From assembly GCA_021790475.1 (NCBI GenBank), contig JAJYDU010000005.1:1-41393 (forward strand): a DNA stretch of 41,393 nt, written 5' to 3'. A program made the translations under genes and the position numbers. A model generated the notes under the pieces. The model saw nothing but the letters and a program-made list of their open reading frames with translations. It searched no databases and had not been told where the DNA came from. This document shows positions 25,809-35,642 of this stretch, in pieces. Source of the stretch: Planctomycetota bacterium. Its GTDB lineage: Bacteria; Planctomycetota; Phycisphaerae; WQYP01. How positions within the stretch are numbered: the stretch's first letter is position 1; the number at the start of each line of letters is the position of its first letter.

Positions 25809-28800
25809 GCTTCAATGAATGGATTCATAAGCATACACGCGCAGTGCTGTTCGTGATGGTGGCGCTGGCGCTGGCCGGCGGGGCAGCGGCTTTTATCCTT
25901 CCGGTGTCGTTATTTCCGAGGTCGAGTTGGCCGCGGGTGGAAGTGACCGTCAACTCCGGTTCCCGGACGGCGAAGATCATCGCCGTACAGGTCACCTATC
26001 CGATTGAAAAAGCCATGCGCGCTGTTTTGGGAGTACAGCGCGTCACCTCGACCACCAGTCGCGGCACCGCCGACATCTATGCGGATTTCGGCTGGGGCAA
26101 AAACATGGTTCAGGCGCTGGCGCTGGTGCAGTCGGCGGTGAACACCGTGCTGCCGTCGCTGCCGGCGGGAACCACCACCGTGATCCGGTTGCGCAATCCA
26201 AGTAATTACCAGATAATCAGCTACAGCCTCACTTCCAATACGGTTTCGCCGTCGCGATTGCGGCGAATCGCGCTGTTTCAGATCCGCCCGCTGCTGCTGG
26301 GGATCAGCGGCGTGGCCAAGGTCGGCGTGGAGGGTGGACGCACCCGCGAATACCACGTTATCATTAATCCCGCAAAGCTCGCGGCGTTTAAACTGGACAT
26401 CAATGATGTGACCCGCGCCGTCGCGGCCAACAACATCTTCAAAACCTCCGGAAAAATGGAGGATCACGATAAACTCTACTTCGTGGTAACCGATTCACGG
26501 TTTCACAACGTGCGGCAAATCGGCCGAATTGTAGTCAAGACCGGTGGCAACGGCGTTGTGCATTTGCGGGATGTGGCCCGCATAGAGTCGTCCTTCGCTC
26601 CGGTCTGGACACGCGCCACGGCAAACGGTAAACCCGCCGTCCTGATCGACGTTTATCAGCAACCGGACGGCAACACCGTTCAAATCATCAGTCAAACCCG
26701 CGCGGAAATGAAGAAGATCAAGAGCAAATTGCCCGCGGGCGTGGCGGTTAACCTCTGGTACAATCAAGGCCACGTCCTGATGGAATCGGCGGTGAGTGTC
26801 CGTGATGCGGTGATCGTGGGCATGGTGATGGCGGTGGTGGTGCTGCTGGTCTTCCTGCGCAACTGGAAAACCACCTTCATGGCCGCCCTGGTTGTTCCCG
26901 CCGCGCTGGCCACGACGGTGCTGATGCTGTATGTGCTGAATATGAGTTTTAACATCATGACGCTGGGGGGTATGGCCGCGGCCGTCGGTCTGATTATCGA
27001 TGACGCAATTGTGATGATTGAACACATCATCCGCCGGGTCGGTGAAAAGGGCGGGAACTACAGGGAAAAAATCATCCACGCCAGCGCCGAATTTACCAGT
27101 CCGCTGGCTGGTTCTTCGGCTTCCACCATTATCATCTTCGCGCCATTGGCGTTCTGGTCGGGATTGGTGGGCGAATTTTTCAAGGCCCTGTCGTTTACCA
27201 TGGCGGCGGCATTGCTGGCTTCATTCCTCCTATCCTGGCTGGTGGTGCCGGTGTTGGCGGTCCGCATGATAGGCGAGAAGGACGCCGTGCCGCACGAGCC
27301 GGGGTGGTTAACACGCCGTGCGCATGCAGGCTATGAGTGGGTCGCGAGCCGTCTTATTTCCCGGCCGGCCCTGGTGCTCCTGATTGTCGTTCCGGTGCTG
27401 GCGATCGGTTACCTGGCATACCAGAATGTCGGCAGCGGTTTTATGCCCGAGATGGATGAGGGCGGCTTCAGTATGTTTTACATAGCGCCATCCGGTGGTT
27501 CGTTGACGGAAACCGATCGCCTGCTGCGGCAAGTCGGTAAAATTCTGCGGGCGAACCCATACGTGGCAACCTACTCCCGACGCACCGGAATGCAGTTGGG
27601 CGGCAGTCTGACCGAATCCTACGCGGGCGACTATTATGTTCAGCTCAAGCCCTTTCCCCGCCCACCCATACAACAGGTCATGGATAAGATCGCCAAGGAG
27701 ATCCACCACAGCGTACCGAGTCTGTACATTGACCCCGAACAACTCATGCAGGACCAGATCGGCGATCTGACGGCCGTGCCGCAGCCGATCCGGGTGGAAA
27801 TTTTTTCCGACCATCAAAGCGTGTTGGATCGTGCGGCCCACAAGGTGCTTGCTGCCATTGAGAAGGTCAACGGCGTGGCCGACGCGCGCAGCGGCGTGGT
27901 TGTGGCGGGCGATTCGCTGTACGTCAAAGTCAATTCCGTCGCGGCCGGTATTCACGGCATGACCCCGAAACAGATATCCCGCTTCGTCCATGAATATGTT
28001 TATGGGGTCGTTGCCACTACCATTCGGCGCGGGCCGCAAATGATCGGGGTAAGGGTCTGGGCCCCTAGGGACATGCGCCGGACTCTGGCCGAACTGAGAA
28101 ACCTGCGGCTTCGTTCACCGGATGGACGCCAATTTCGCCTCAGCAGTGTCGCGCAAGTTCAAATCCGGACCGGCGAGCAGGAAATCGATCACATCAACCT
28201 CAAACGGATGATCGCGGTAACGGCGCGAATCCATGGTCGGGACATGGGCTCGACGATGGTGGATGTTAAGAAAGTCTTGAATCGGCCGGGCATGTTTCCG
28301 AAGGGTGTGTATTACCGGCTCGGCGGGTTGTATCGCCAGCAGCAGATCGCCTTTCGGGGGTTGGTGGTGGTGATGCTCGGCGGCGTGTTGCTGGTGTTTT
28401 TATTGCTTCTGTTCTTGTATGAAAGCTTTGGAGCCGCGATTGTCATGATGGTCATTCCGCTGCTGGCGCTGGCGTGCGTTTTTGTTGGGTTATGGATTAC
28501 CCATACGCAACTCAATATTTCCTCAATGATGGGGATGACCATGGTGGTTGGCATTGTGACCGAAGTGACCATCTTCTACTACTCGGAATACCACGAACTG
28601 CGCGACCATGAACACGGCGCCAAACGTCTGATCCAGGCGGGCAAGAACCGCATGCGACCGATAGCCATGACCACCATCGCCGCCATCCTTGCTCTTCTGC
28701 CGCTGGCGCTGGTAATAAGCCCCGGCGCGGCGATGCAGCAGCCGTTGGCGATAGCAATCATCAGTGGACTGGTGGTGCAAATGCCGCTGACGTTGTTGCT

Positions 28801-28858
28801 GCTGCCGGTGCTGCTGGGATTCCTTCACGAGGGAGGAGATGTTTTACCGGAAATATAA
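25805..28858 (+). CDS. RND-family efflux transporter permease (AcrB/HAE-like)
   Basis: ~1017 aa; TYPIEKAMRAVLGVQRVTSTTSRGTADIYADF, MTLGGMAAAVGLIIDDAIVMIEHIIRR with acidic DD pair in TM4, second repeat with MMGMTMVVGIVTEVTIF, TM-rich. Confidence 0.93.
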   Translation: MSFNEWIHKHTRAVLFVMVALALAGGAAAFILPVSLFPRSSWPRVEVTVNSGSRTAKIIAVQVTYPIEKAMRAVLGVQRVTSTTSRGTADIYADFGWGKNMVQALALVQSAVNTVLPSLPAGTTTVIRLRNPSNYQIISYSLTSNTVSPSRLRRIALFQIRPLLLGISGVAKVGVEGGRTREYHVIINPAKLAAFKLDINDVTRAVAANNIFKTSGKMEDHDKLYFVVTDSRFHNVRQIGRIVVKTGGNGVVHLRDVARIESSFAPVWTRATANGKPAVLIDVYQQPDGNTVQIISQTRAEMKKIKSKLPAGVAVNLWYNQGHVLMESAVSVRDAVIVGMVMAVVVLLVFLRNWKTTFMAALVVPAALATTVLMLYVLNMSFNIMTLGGMAAAVGLIIDDAIVMIEHIIRRVGEKGGNYREKIIHASAEFTSPLAGSSASTIIIFAPLAFWSGLVGEFFKALSFTMAAALLASFLLSWLVVPVLAVRMIGEKDAVPHEPGWLTRRAHAGYEWVASRLISRPALVLLIVVPVLAIGYLAYQNVGSGFMPEMDEGGFSMFYIAPSGGSLTETDRLLRQVGKILRANPYVATYSRRTGMQLGGSLTESYAGDYYVQLKPFPRPPIQQVMDKIAKEIHHSVPSLYIDPEQLMQDQIGDLTAVPQPIRVEIFSDHQSVLDRAAHKVLAAIEKVNGVADARSGVVVAGDSLYVKVNSVAAGIHGMTPKQISRFVHEYVYGVVATTIRRGPQMIGVRVWAPRDMRRTLAELRNLRLRSPDGRQFRLSSVAQVQIRTGEQEIDHINLKRMIAVTARIHGRDMGSTMVDVKKVLNRPGMFPKGVYYRLGGLYRQQQIAFRGLVVVMLGGVLLVFLLLLFLYESFGAAIVMMVIPLLALACVFVGLWITHTQLNISSMMGMTMVVGIVTEVTIFYYSEYHELRDHEHGAKRLIQAGKNRMRPIAMTTIAAILALLPLALVISPGAAMQQPLAIAIISGLVVQMPLTLLLLPVLLGFLHEGGDVLPEI

Positions 28859-28909
28859 AGTTGGGGGGTAACCGTTCACGGCGGCGCGGAAAACGGCCGC
28901 GGGTTGCCA

Positions 28910-28927
28910 TCCCGATGGCTATCGGGA
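28910..28927. repeat. Palindromic element TCCCGAT-GGCT-ATCGGGA
   Basis: Perfect 7-bp stem, 4-nt loop; same core as 8996-9011. Confidence 0.7.
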
Positions 28928-28969
28928 CTGCGTGGCTGGGGCGGCGCGGTGATTGGCGGTCCCGGCGCG

Positions 28970-29230
28970 CCGGGAAAACCCGTGCCTCTCGGGACGTACG
29001 CGGAAAACATCCGCTGCGTGAACGGTTACTATCAAAAGATCAGGCTTCCGCTGCGGCGGCGCATCGTCCCTGAAACACAGCTTGAGTATAATGGCATGTA
29101 TGCCGGCGTTTTTCTTCTGCTGCAAGCCAAAACAGATGAAATCCGCAATGCGCAAAACTATGTCTTGGCGCTGCAGCGCTATTGGATCGCCCGCGCGGAG
29201 CTTACCGAAGCACTTGACGGCGAATGGCCG
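28970..29230 (+). pseudogene. C-terminal remnant of a second TolC/OMF-family efflux protein
   Basis: YAENIRCVNGYYQKIRLPLRRRIVPETQLEYNGMYAGVFLLLQAKTDEIRNAQNYVLALQRYWIARAELTEALDGE matches the C-terminal helical-hairpin pattern of copper-associated TolC proteins. No N-terminal 300+ aa is present upstream in any frame (the RND gene ends at 28858). Confidence 0.7.
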
Positions 29231-29334
29231 GGACCCGGTGGGCAATCTCTCCGGCCCACCTCCGCGGCCAGGCCGCCGGCCCATACGCCCAGGCCATTGA
29301 GATCACGCTAAAATCAAGTGAAAGGAAACATGCC

Positions 29335-30912
29335 ATGTTTGAACGGTTTCTAAAAGTCGTCTCCGGATGGCGCACGGGCAACGCCTGTGAACAGGATTCC
29401 GATGGTTTTCAGAATGTGCGGCGGCGGACCGCACCGGCAATCCCGCTTGTCGGGATTCGGGACCGAATGGGTTTTGGTGGCGCTGCCGGGGATACCACGC
29501 CGTCTGCGACAACCAACGTAACACGCCGTGATGTACTTGCTTCCAGCGCCCTGGCGATCGCCGGCGGCGCGTTGGCCGTGCCGCAGCGGGCACTGGCGAG
29601 TGGTTCCGGAATCGCCGGGACGCCATCATCCCGAAAACTCCCGGGGCGCGAATCAAAACTTCGCCGCGCGTTGGAGGGGCATCCCTTGCCGCCGGGATTG
29701 CCCGGGCGCGACTATCTGCCGGTGGAGGCGCCCAACTCCGGCAAAATTCCCTTCCAAATTGTCGATGGCGTCAAGGTATTTCATCTGGTGGCGATGGAGG
29801 TGTGGAACGAATTTGTGCCGGGGCTTAAGGCCCTCTGCCGGGGTTACAACGGCATGGTTCACCCGGTGCTGGAGGCCATGGAAGGCGAACGGGTACGTAT
29901 GTACGTAACCAACCGTCTGCCGGAGGCCACTACGGTTCACTGGCACGGTCTGTACGTGCCCAACGGTATGGATGGCGTGGGCGGTTTGACGCAGGCGCCG
30001 ATTCCCCCCGGAGAAACATTCAAGTACGAATTCAACCTGGTGGAACACGGCACGAAAATGTTTCACGCGCACTACGATGAGATGACTCCGATCGCTCTGG
30101 GCTTGACCGGGCTGTTTGTGATTCACCCGCGCCGCCCCCAACGGCGCGTCGATCGCGATTTCGCCATCATGCTTCATGAATGGCGGATTGCGCCGGGCGC
30201 CTACCGTCCCGATCCGCTGGCCATGACCGATTTCAACGTGTTCACCATGAATGCCAAATCATTTCCGGCGACCCATCCGCTGGTAGCGCGCACGGGTCAG
30301 CGGGTGCGCATCCGCCTGGGCAATCTCGGGCCGATGGATCATCATCAGATCCATCTGCACAATTATTCATTTAATATTGTTGCCACCGATGGCGGCGATA
30401 TTCCGGAATCGGCCTGGCAGCGGGAAACCACCGTTCTGGTTCCGGTGGGAACAACCCAAACCATCGAATTTCCCGCCACCAACCCCGGCGACTGGGCCAT
30501 GCACTGCCACATGACCCATCACCTGATGACGCAGATGGGGCGCCATTTCGGCAACATGATCGGCGTAAAACCGGGCGACCTGGGCCGCCAGGTGCGGCGC
30601 CTGCTGCCGGATTACATGACCATGGGGCAAAACGGCATGACGGGCATGATGCGGATGCCCAGCCTGCCGAATTCGCAGCCGATGGCCGGCGGCAAGGGAC
30701 CTTATGGGGTTATCGACATGAGCGGAATGTTCACCATCCTTAAGGTGCGCGACGGCATCAAGACTTATGAGGATCCAGGCTGGTATTCGCCGCCGCCAGG
30801 TACGCGGGCCGATGTGGCCTCCCACCGGGACCTGCGGCGCGACGGCGTAAACCCCCATGTGGTTCCTGCCGTGATTGCCGGCCCGAGTTCTCCCGCCGCC
30901 GCCGAAGCGTAA
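29335..30912 (+). CDS. Tat-exported multicopper oxidase
   Basis: [22 protein letters not shown] Tat-like signal; Cu motifs [76 protein letters not shown]. Confidence 0.93.
   Translation: MFERFLKVVSGWRTGNACEQDSDGFQNVRRRTAPAIPLVGIRDRMGFGGAAGDTTPSATTNVTRRDVLASSALAIAGGALAVPQRALASGSGIAGTPSSRKLPGRESKLRRALEGHPLPPGLPGRDYLPVEAPNSGKIPFQIVDGVKVFHLVAMEVWNEFVPGLKALCRGYNGMVHPVLEAMEGERVRMYVTNRLPEATTVHWHGLYVPNGMDGVGGLTQAPIPPGETFKYEFNLVEHGTKMFHAHYDEMTPIALGLTGLFVIHPRRPQRRVDRDFAIMLHEWRIAPGAYRPDPLAMTDFNVFTMNAKSFPATHPLVARTGQRVRIRLGNLGPMDHHQIHLHNYSFNIVATDGGDIPESAWQRETTVLVPVGTTQTIEFPATNPGDWAMHCHMTHHLMTQMGRHFGNMIGVKPGDLGRQVRRLLPDYMTMGQNGMTGMMRMPSLPNSQPMAGGKGPYGVIDMSGMFTILKVRDGIKTYEDPGWYSPPPGTRADVASHRDLRRDGVNPHVVPAVIAGPSSPAAAEA
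29439..29457. repeat. Palindromic element AATCCCG-CTTGT-CGGGATT inside the 5' coding region of the multicopper oxidase
   Basis: Perfect 7-bp inverted repeat, 5-nt loop. Confidence 0.6.
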
Positions 30913-30956
30913 GGAAGCGCATCCGTTATAGGGCAATCCGGGATGTTTCCGCGAAT

Positions 30957-33503
30957 ATGACTGAATCATTTCCATCTGAATCCGGCTCGCCGGGCGGGTC
31001 ATCGGCACGGCCGGTCAATCGCCTTGCCGCCAGCCGCAGTCCGTACCTGCTCCAGCATGCCCATAATCCCGTCGACTGGTGGCCGTGGTGCGACGAGGCC
31101 CTGGAATCCGCCCGCCGACTGAACAAGCCGATTTTTCTTTCCGTCGGCTACTCGGCCTGCCACTGGTGCCATGTCATGGAGCGCGAGGTTTTTGAAAACC
31201 CATCCATCGCCGAGCTGATGAATCGAAACTTCATCAATATCAAAGTCGACCGCGAAGAGCATCCGGATATAGACGAAATTTACATGCTGGCGACCCAACT
31301 TTTAACCGGTTCCGGCGGTTGGCCCATGAACGTCTGGCTCACACCCGATCTGGTCCCCTTTTACGCCGGCACATATTTCCCACCGGAAGATATGCCCGGC
31401 CAGGCCGGTTTTCCGCGCGTATTGTTCGCCCTGGCGGAAGCTTACCAATCGCGGCGGAGAGAGATTGATGAGCAGGCGCGGCGCGTTGCCGCCGGTATTA
31501 TCGAGCAAGTCCGCCAAACCCATCTCTCCCCGGGGCGCAGGGACGCCGCCGCCTGGATTTCCGCCGCCTTGCGGCACGATAGCAACCGTTTTGATGGCGA
31601 ATGGGGTGGCTTTCGCGGCGCTCCTAAATTCCCTCCTCATCAGACCCTGCTGTTCTGGCTGTTGCTTCTGGAACATCCGGATTCTGATTCCTGGGCCACC
31701 GATCCAGGTGACGCGACAGATCAAAAAAATCAAACCCGCCAAATGCTCGCCGTTACGCTTGAACGAATGGCCCGCGGCGGTATTTTCGATCAACTTGCCG
31801 GCGGCTTCGCTCGTTACAGCACCGATACGCATTGGCTGGTCCCCCATTTTGAAAAAATGCTTTACGACAACGCCCAGCTCGCACCCATCTACATCCGTGC
31901 CGGACAGCTCTTTTCCAATGATTTCTGGACGCGCACCGGCCGCCGCACGCTGGACTTCTGGCTGGAGTCCATGATGTCGGAGGCGGGTCTTTTTCACAGC
32001 AGCCTCGATGCTGACAGCGAAGGCCGGGAAGGCGGATTTTATGTCTGGTCCCCGGACGAGATTGACCGGGTTTGCGACAACGATCTTGATCGCACGCTGC
32101 TGACGCTCTATTTTGGCTTCTCGCCACGGGGCAACTACCAGGGCGCCAATGTACTTTCCATTGTTCAAGACGCCGAACCAATAGCCCTACGCCTGAACCG
32201 GGAGCCGCGCGCCGTCGTTGAGCGCATACAAGTTCTTTCCAACCGAATGCTGGCGATGCGAAACCGACGCCATGCGCCGGCGATCGATGATAAAATTCTC
32301 GCCGGCTGGAATGGTTTGATGGTTTCCGCCCTGGCGCAAGCAGCCGCGGCACTGGGTGATCCGAAGTATCTGCAAGCCGCGATCAAAGCCATCGAGGCAC
32401 TTTTTTTCATTCATCGCGATCCGCACGGCGTCTGGCTGCATGTCAGTCGCGACGCAACGCCCGCTGCCATTGCCGCCTATCTGGAAGACTACGCTTTCGT
32501 TCTCCAAGGTGTGCTCGATCTGGCCGAGGCGCTCGCTGCACCCGTTTTTGGCAAATCCGAGGCCGCCCACTGGTGGTTGATCGAAGCACGGGTCCTGGCC
32601 GACGACATGATCGCCACTTTTTATGATCCCATTGACGGTGGATTTTTCGCCACTGGCGCTTCGCACTCGCGTCTCCTGGTCCGGCTCAAGCCCGCCGCCG
32701 ACAAAGCCATTCCTTCATCCAATGCGGTGGCGGTCCGTTCCCTTTTACGCCTGGCCCGGAAATACCCGGAGAAAAAATATCGTCAGCTCGCGCTGGAGAC
32801 CATAGAATCGTTTGCGGGCATGATCGAGCGATACCCCGCCATGTTTCCAACTATGCTGGCGGCGCTTGTGGAAAATCGCGGACGAATGGACGTTCCGTCC
32901 GAAACGCCCGCATCGCCACCCGCAACAGACAGTGCGAACATGCTTCCCCATGAAAATATTGAATTTCCGGTAGCGAACCCGGCCAAGCCGGTAAAATTAA
33001 CAGGCCCGCCTCCCGACTCCGCTCCAACCGCTACGTTCACCCGGACTATTGCTGCTCGAAAGGAGGCCGGCATCTTCACGATTAACGGTCCTTCCCGCTG
33101 CCGGTTGCGTCCTGGTGAGGAATTTTCATTGGCTCTGCGCCTGGGCATCGCCCCGGACTATTACATAGAGGCGCCGGCCACCGCCGACGGCGTCCGGCCC
33201 GTCATGCGCTGGAGCATGGAGACGGCGGCGCCGGTGAAAATATCCGGTGTGGAAACGCCTCTTCCCGCGCCTCTTACCGACATTCCCCACCAGCCCCTTG
33301 GTTATCGCAACCTGCTTTCCGTTACACTGCGACTGACGCTTCTTTCCCCTTTGGCCGCCGGTCAATATCCGGCTCAGATCATCTTGCGCGCTGCGCCTTG
33401 CACCCTCGGATGCTGCCTGCCGGAACAAAGTGCCGCCTTTTTTTTGATGATTGAGGTTGTGATTGAAAAAATCTTGGGAAAAACAACCGGCCAGCCGATA
33501 TAA
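30957..33503 (+). CDS. DUF255/YyaL (SSP411-like) thioredoxin-domain protein with C-terminal DsbD-alpha-like extension
   Basis: [86 protein letters not shown] is the DUF255 hallmark. C-terminal [30 protein letters not shown]...[16 protein letters not shown] resembles the DsbD N-terminal domain. Confidence 0.88.
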   Translation: MTESFPSESGSPGGSSARPVNRLAASRSPYLLQHAHNPVDWWPWCDEALESARRLNKPIFLSVGYSACHWCHVMEREVFENPSIAELMNRNFINIKVDREEHPDIDEIYMLATQLLTGSGGWPMNVWLTPDLVPFYAGTYFPPEDMPGQAGFPRVLFALAEAYQSRRREIDEQARRVAAGIIEQVRQTHLSPGRRDAAAWISAALRHDSNRFDGEWGGFRGAPKFPPHQTLLFWLLLLEHPDSDSWATDPGDATDQKNQTRQMLAVTLERMARGGIFDQLAGGFARYSTDTHWLVPHFEKMLYDNAQLAPIYIRAGQLFSNDFWTRTGRRTLDFWLESMMSEAGLFHSSLDADSEGREGGFYVWSPDEIDRVCDNDLDRTLLTLYFGFSPRGNYQGANVLSIVQDAEPIALRLNREPRAVVERIQVLSNRMLAMRNRRHAPAIDDKILAGWNGLMVSALAQAAAALGDPKYLQAAIKAIEALFFIHRDPHGVWLHVSRDATPAAIAAYLEDYAFVLQGVLDLAEALAAPVFGKSEAAHWWLIEARVLADDMIATFYDPIDGGFFATGASHSRLLVRLKPAADKAIPSSNAVAVRSLLRLARKYPEKKYRQLALETIESFAGMIERYPAMFPTMLAALVENRGRMDVPSETPASPPATDSANMLPHENIEFPVANPAKPVKLTGPPPDSAPTATFTRTIAARKEAGIFTINGPSRCRLRPGEEFSLALRLGIAPDYYIEAPATADGVRPVMRWSMETAAPVKISGVETPLPAPLTDIPHQPLGYRNLLSVTLRLTLLSPLAAGQYPAQIILRAAPCTLGCCLPEQSAAFFLMIEVVIEKILGKTTGQPI

Positions 33504-33537
33504 ATTACCACGTTCGCAGTTTATTCAAGGCGCTCAC

Positions 33538-34089
33538 ATGAATCGCAGGAAACTTCTGTTTTTCCTCCAATCGCTTCCGCCCCACCGGCCAACACCACCC
33601 CCGCCTGCCGGCAGGGAAAAAACAGGCGGGAACTCGCCCGCGGCGACGAATCTGGCACGGTCCCGGATCCGTGCGCAGCGGCTTTTCTATGACGAATTGG
33701 TTCGGCGGATGAAAAACGCCCACAACATCGCCATCCGTAAATGGCGTAAGAGCATGACGGGAGTCGCCTACGAGCTGCGCTACAGCAATGGTCGGATGAA
33801 GCGTATGGTTTCGGCTCCTCGTCCGCGCTCGCCGGTCAGCGCGTGTATCTTTCTTCACGAAGTGGGTCATCACGCCATAGGGTTTCGCAAATTTCGACCG
33901 CGTTGCCTGGAGGAATACCACGTCTGGCAGTGGGCTTTCGCCCAGATGCGCCGGTACGGAATTCCCATCAACCAGCGCGTCCTGCGGCACTATCGACGCA
34001 GCATGTACCATTACGTGCGCCTCGCCCGACGGCGCGGCCTTCGTCTGCTCCCGCCGATTCTCGGAGAGTTTCAATCTTGGCCGGGGTGA
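33538..34089 (+). CDS. Small hypothetical protein with HExxH zincin-like motif
   Basis: ACIFLHEVGHHAIGFRKFRPRCLEEYHVWQWAFAQM; start MNRRKLLFF at 33538. Confidence 0.6.
   Translation: MNRRKLLFFLQSLPPHRPTPPPPAGREKTGGNSPAATNLARSRIRAQRLFYDELVRRMKNAHNIAIRKWRKSMTGVAYELRYSNGRMKRMVSAPRPRSPVSACIFLHEVGHHAIGFRKFRPRCLEEYHVWQWAFAQMRRYGIPINQRVLRHYRRSMYHYVRLARRRGLRLLPPILGEFQSWPG
33600..33630. repeat. Palindromic element CCCGCCTG-N15-CAGGCGGG, containing CCTGCCGGCAGG, inside the 5' coding region of the HExxH protein
   Basis: 33600-33607 is the exact reverse complement of 33623-33630; 33604-33615 is a perfect 12-nt palindrome. Confidence 0.7.
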
Positions 34090-34152
34090 GTGCTTTCAAC
34101 GCGCACCGCCCATGCCGGTGTTCGAAGATAAGTATCAATGCGGGAATCCCGC

Positions 34153-35484
34153 TTACGCCTCGGACGGAACTTTCGAGAACGGCGCCATATTTCGTTCGCC
34201 CGCGATTGGTTCACCCGGCGCGCCGGCCGCCCGGCATTGCAGATGGGGCAGGGGGAATTGCCGGGCGAATTCGGCGACCTCGCCGCGAATTTTATTGAGC
34301 GCCGCGGCCTGGCCGCCGCTGGAGGCGCCGCGATCCAGCCATGCGGCGACATTTTTCATCTCCGGCTCCCGCAGGCCGCGGGTCGTCAGCGCCGGCGTTC
34401 CCAGGCGTATGCCCGAAGTCTCCAGTGGCTTACGCGTATCAAATGGGATCATATTTTTGTTTACAATAATACCGGCTGTCTGCAGCCACGATTCCACCGC
34501 CGCGCCGGTCAGGTTCGGGTCCTTGGCCCGCAGGTCGATGAGCATCAGATGGTTGTCCGTGCCGCCGGAAACCAGCCGGTAACCGCGCCGTTGCAATTCT
34601 TCCGCCAGTGCCTGGGCATTGCCCAGAATCTGCCGCGCATAGACTTTGAATTCCGGTTGCAGCGCCTCGCCGAACGCCGCCGCCTTGGCGGCGATGATGT
34701 GCATCAGCGGCCCCCCTTGCAGGCCGGGAAACACCGCCGAATCGAGTTTCTTCGCCCATTCGGCCCCGCACATCGCCAGGCCCGAACGCGGGCCGCGCAG
34801 CGTCTTGTGCGTGGTGGTGGTTATAAATTCCGCGTGCGGAATCGGCGAAGGATGCAGACCCGTCGCCACCAGGCCCGCAAAATGCGCGATATCCGCCATC
34901 TGCACGGCGCCGACTTCATGCGCAATCTCGGCGAACGCGGTGAAGTCCCAAATCCGCGGATAGGCGCTGGCGCCGGTGATGATAAGTTTGGGCTTGATCT
35001 CGCGGGCCAGGCGGCGCACTTCGGCCATGTCGATGCGTTCCGTTTTTGGATCCACTCTGTAATGGAAGGCCTGGAACCACTTGCCCGAGAGGTTGACGGA
35101 CTTGCCGTGGGTCAAATGCCCGCCGTGATCCAGGTGCAATCCCAGGATTGGATCGCCGGGTTGCAACACCGCCAGAAACACCGCCTGGTTGGCCTGCGAT
35201 CCGGAGTGCGGCTGCACATTCACATGCGCGCAGCCAAATAGCTTTTTGGCGCGGTCGCGGGCCAGGTTCTCCACCACGTCCACGAATTGGCACCCCCCGT
35301 AGTAGCGCTTACCCGGATAACCTTCCGCATATTTGTTCGTCAGCGGCGTGGCCGCCGCCGCGAGCACCGCCGGGGAGACGTGATTCTCGCTGGCAATAAG
35401 CTCCAGCGTTGATTCCTGGCGTTCCTGTTCATCACAAAGAGCCTGCCAGAGCGCCGGATCCGTCTGTTGAATGGGGTTCATCAT
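34153..35484 (-). CDS. glyA: Serine hydroxymethyltransferase
   Basis: [75 protein letters not shown]. Confidence 0.96.
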   Translation of the reverse strand: MMNPIQQTDPALWQALCDEQERQESTLELIASENHVSPAVLAAAATPLTNKYAEGYPGKRYYGGCQFVDVVENLARDRAKKLFGCAHVNVQPHSGSQANQAVFLAVLQPGDPILGLHLDHGGHLTHGKSVNLSGKWFQAFHYRVDPKTERIDMAEVRRLAREIKPKLIITGASAYPRIWDFTAFAEIAHEVGAVQMADIAHFAGLVATGLHPSPIPHAEFITTTTHKTLRGPRSGLAMCGAEWAKKLDSAVFPGLQGGPLMHIIAAKAAAFGEALQPEFKVYARQILGNAQALAEELQRRGYRLVSGGTDNHLMLIDLRAKDPNLTGAAVESWLQTAGIIVNKNMIPFDTRKPLETSGIRLGTPALTTRGLREPEMKNVAAWLDRGASSGGQAAALNKIRGEVAEFARQFPLPHLQCRAAGAPGEPIAGERNMAPFSKVPSEA

Positions 35485-35642
35485 TTGCCTCGCCGGTTGG
35501 CAACTTCCGCCGCCGCAGCCGAAGTTCATGTACGGATTATATACTCCGACCGGCCCGTTTGAACACCAGATCAGTCTGTGAACGGTTGCTGTCGCTCATC
35601 GTCGGATCGTCATAGAATCTTCTCCCGTAAGAAGAGGTTTTC

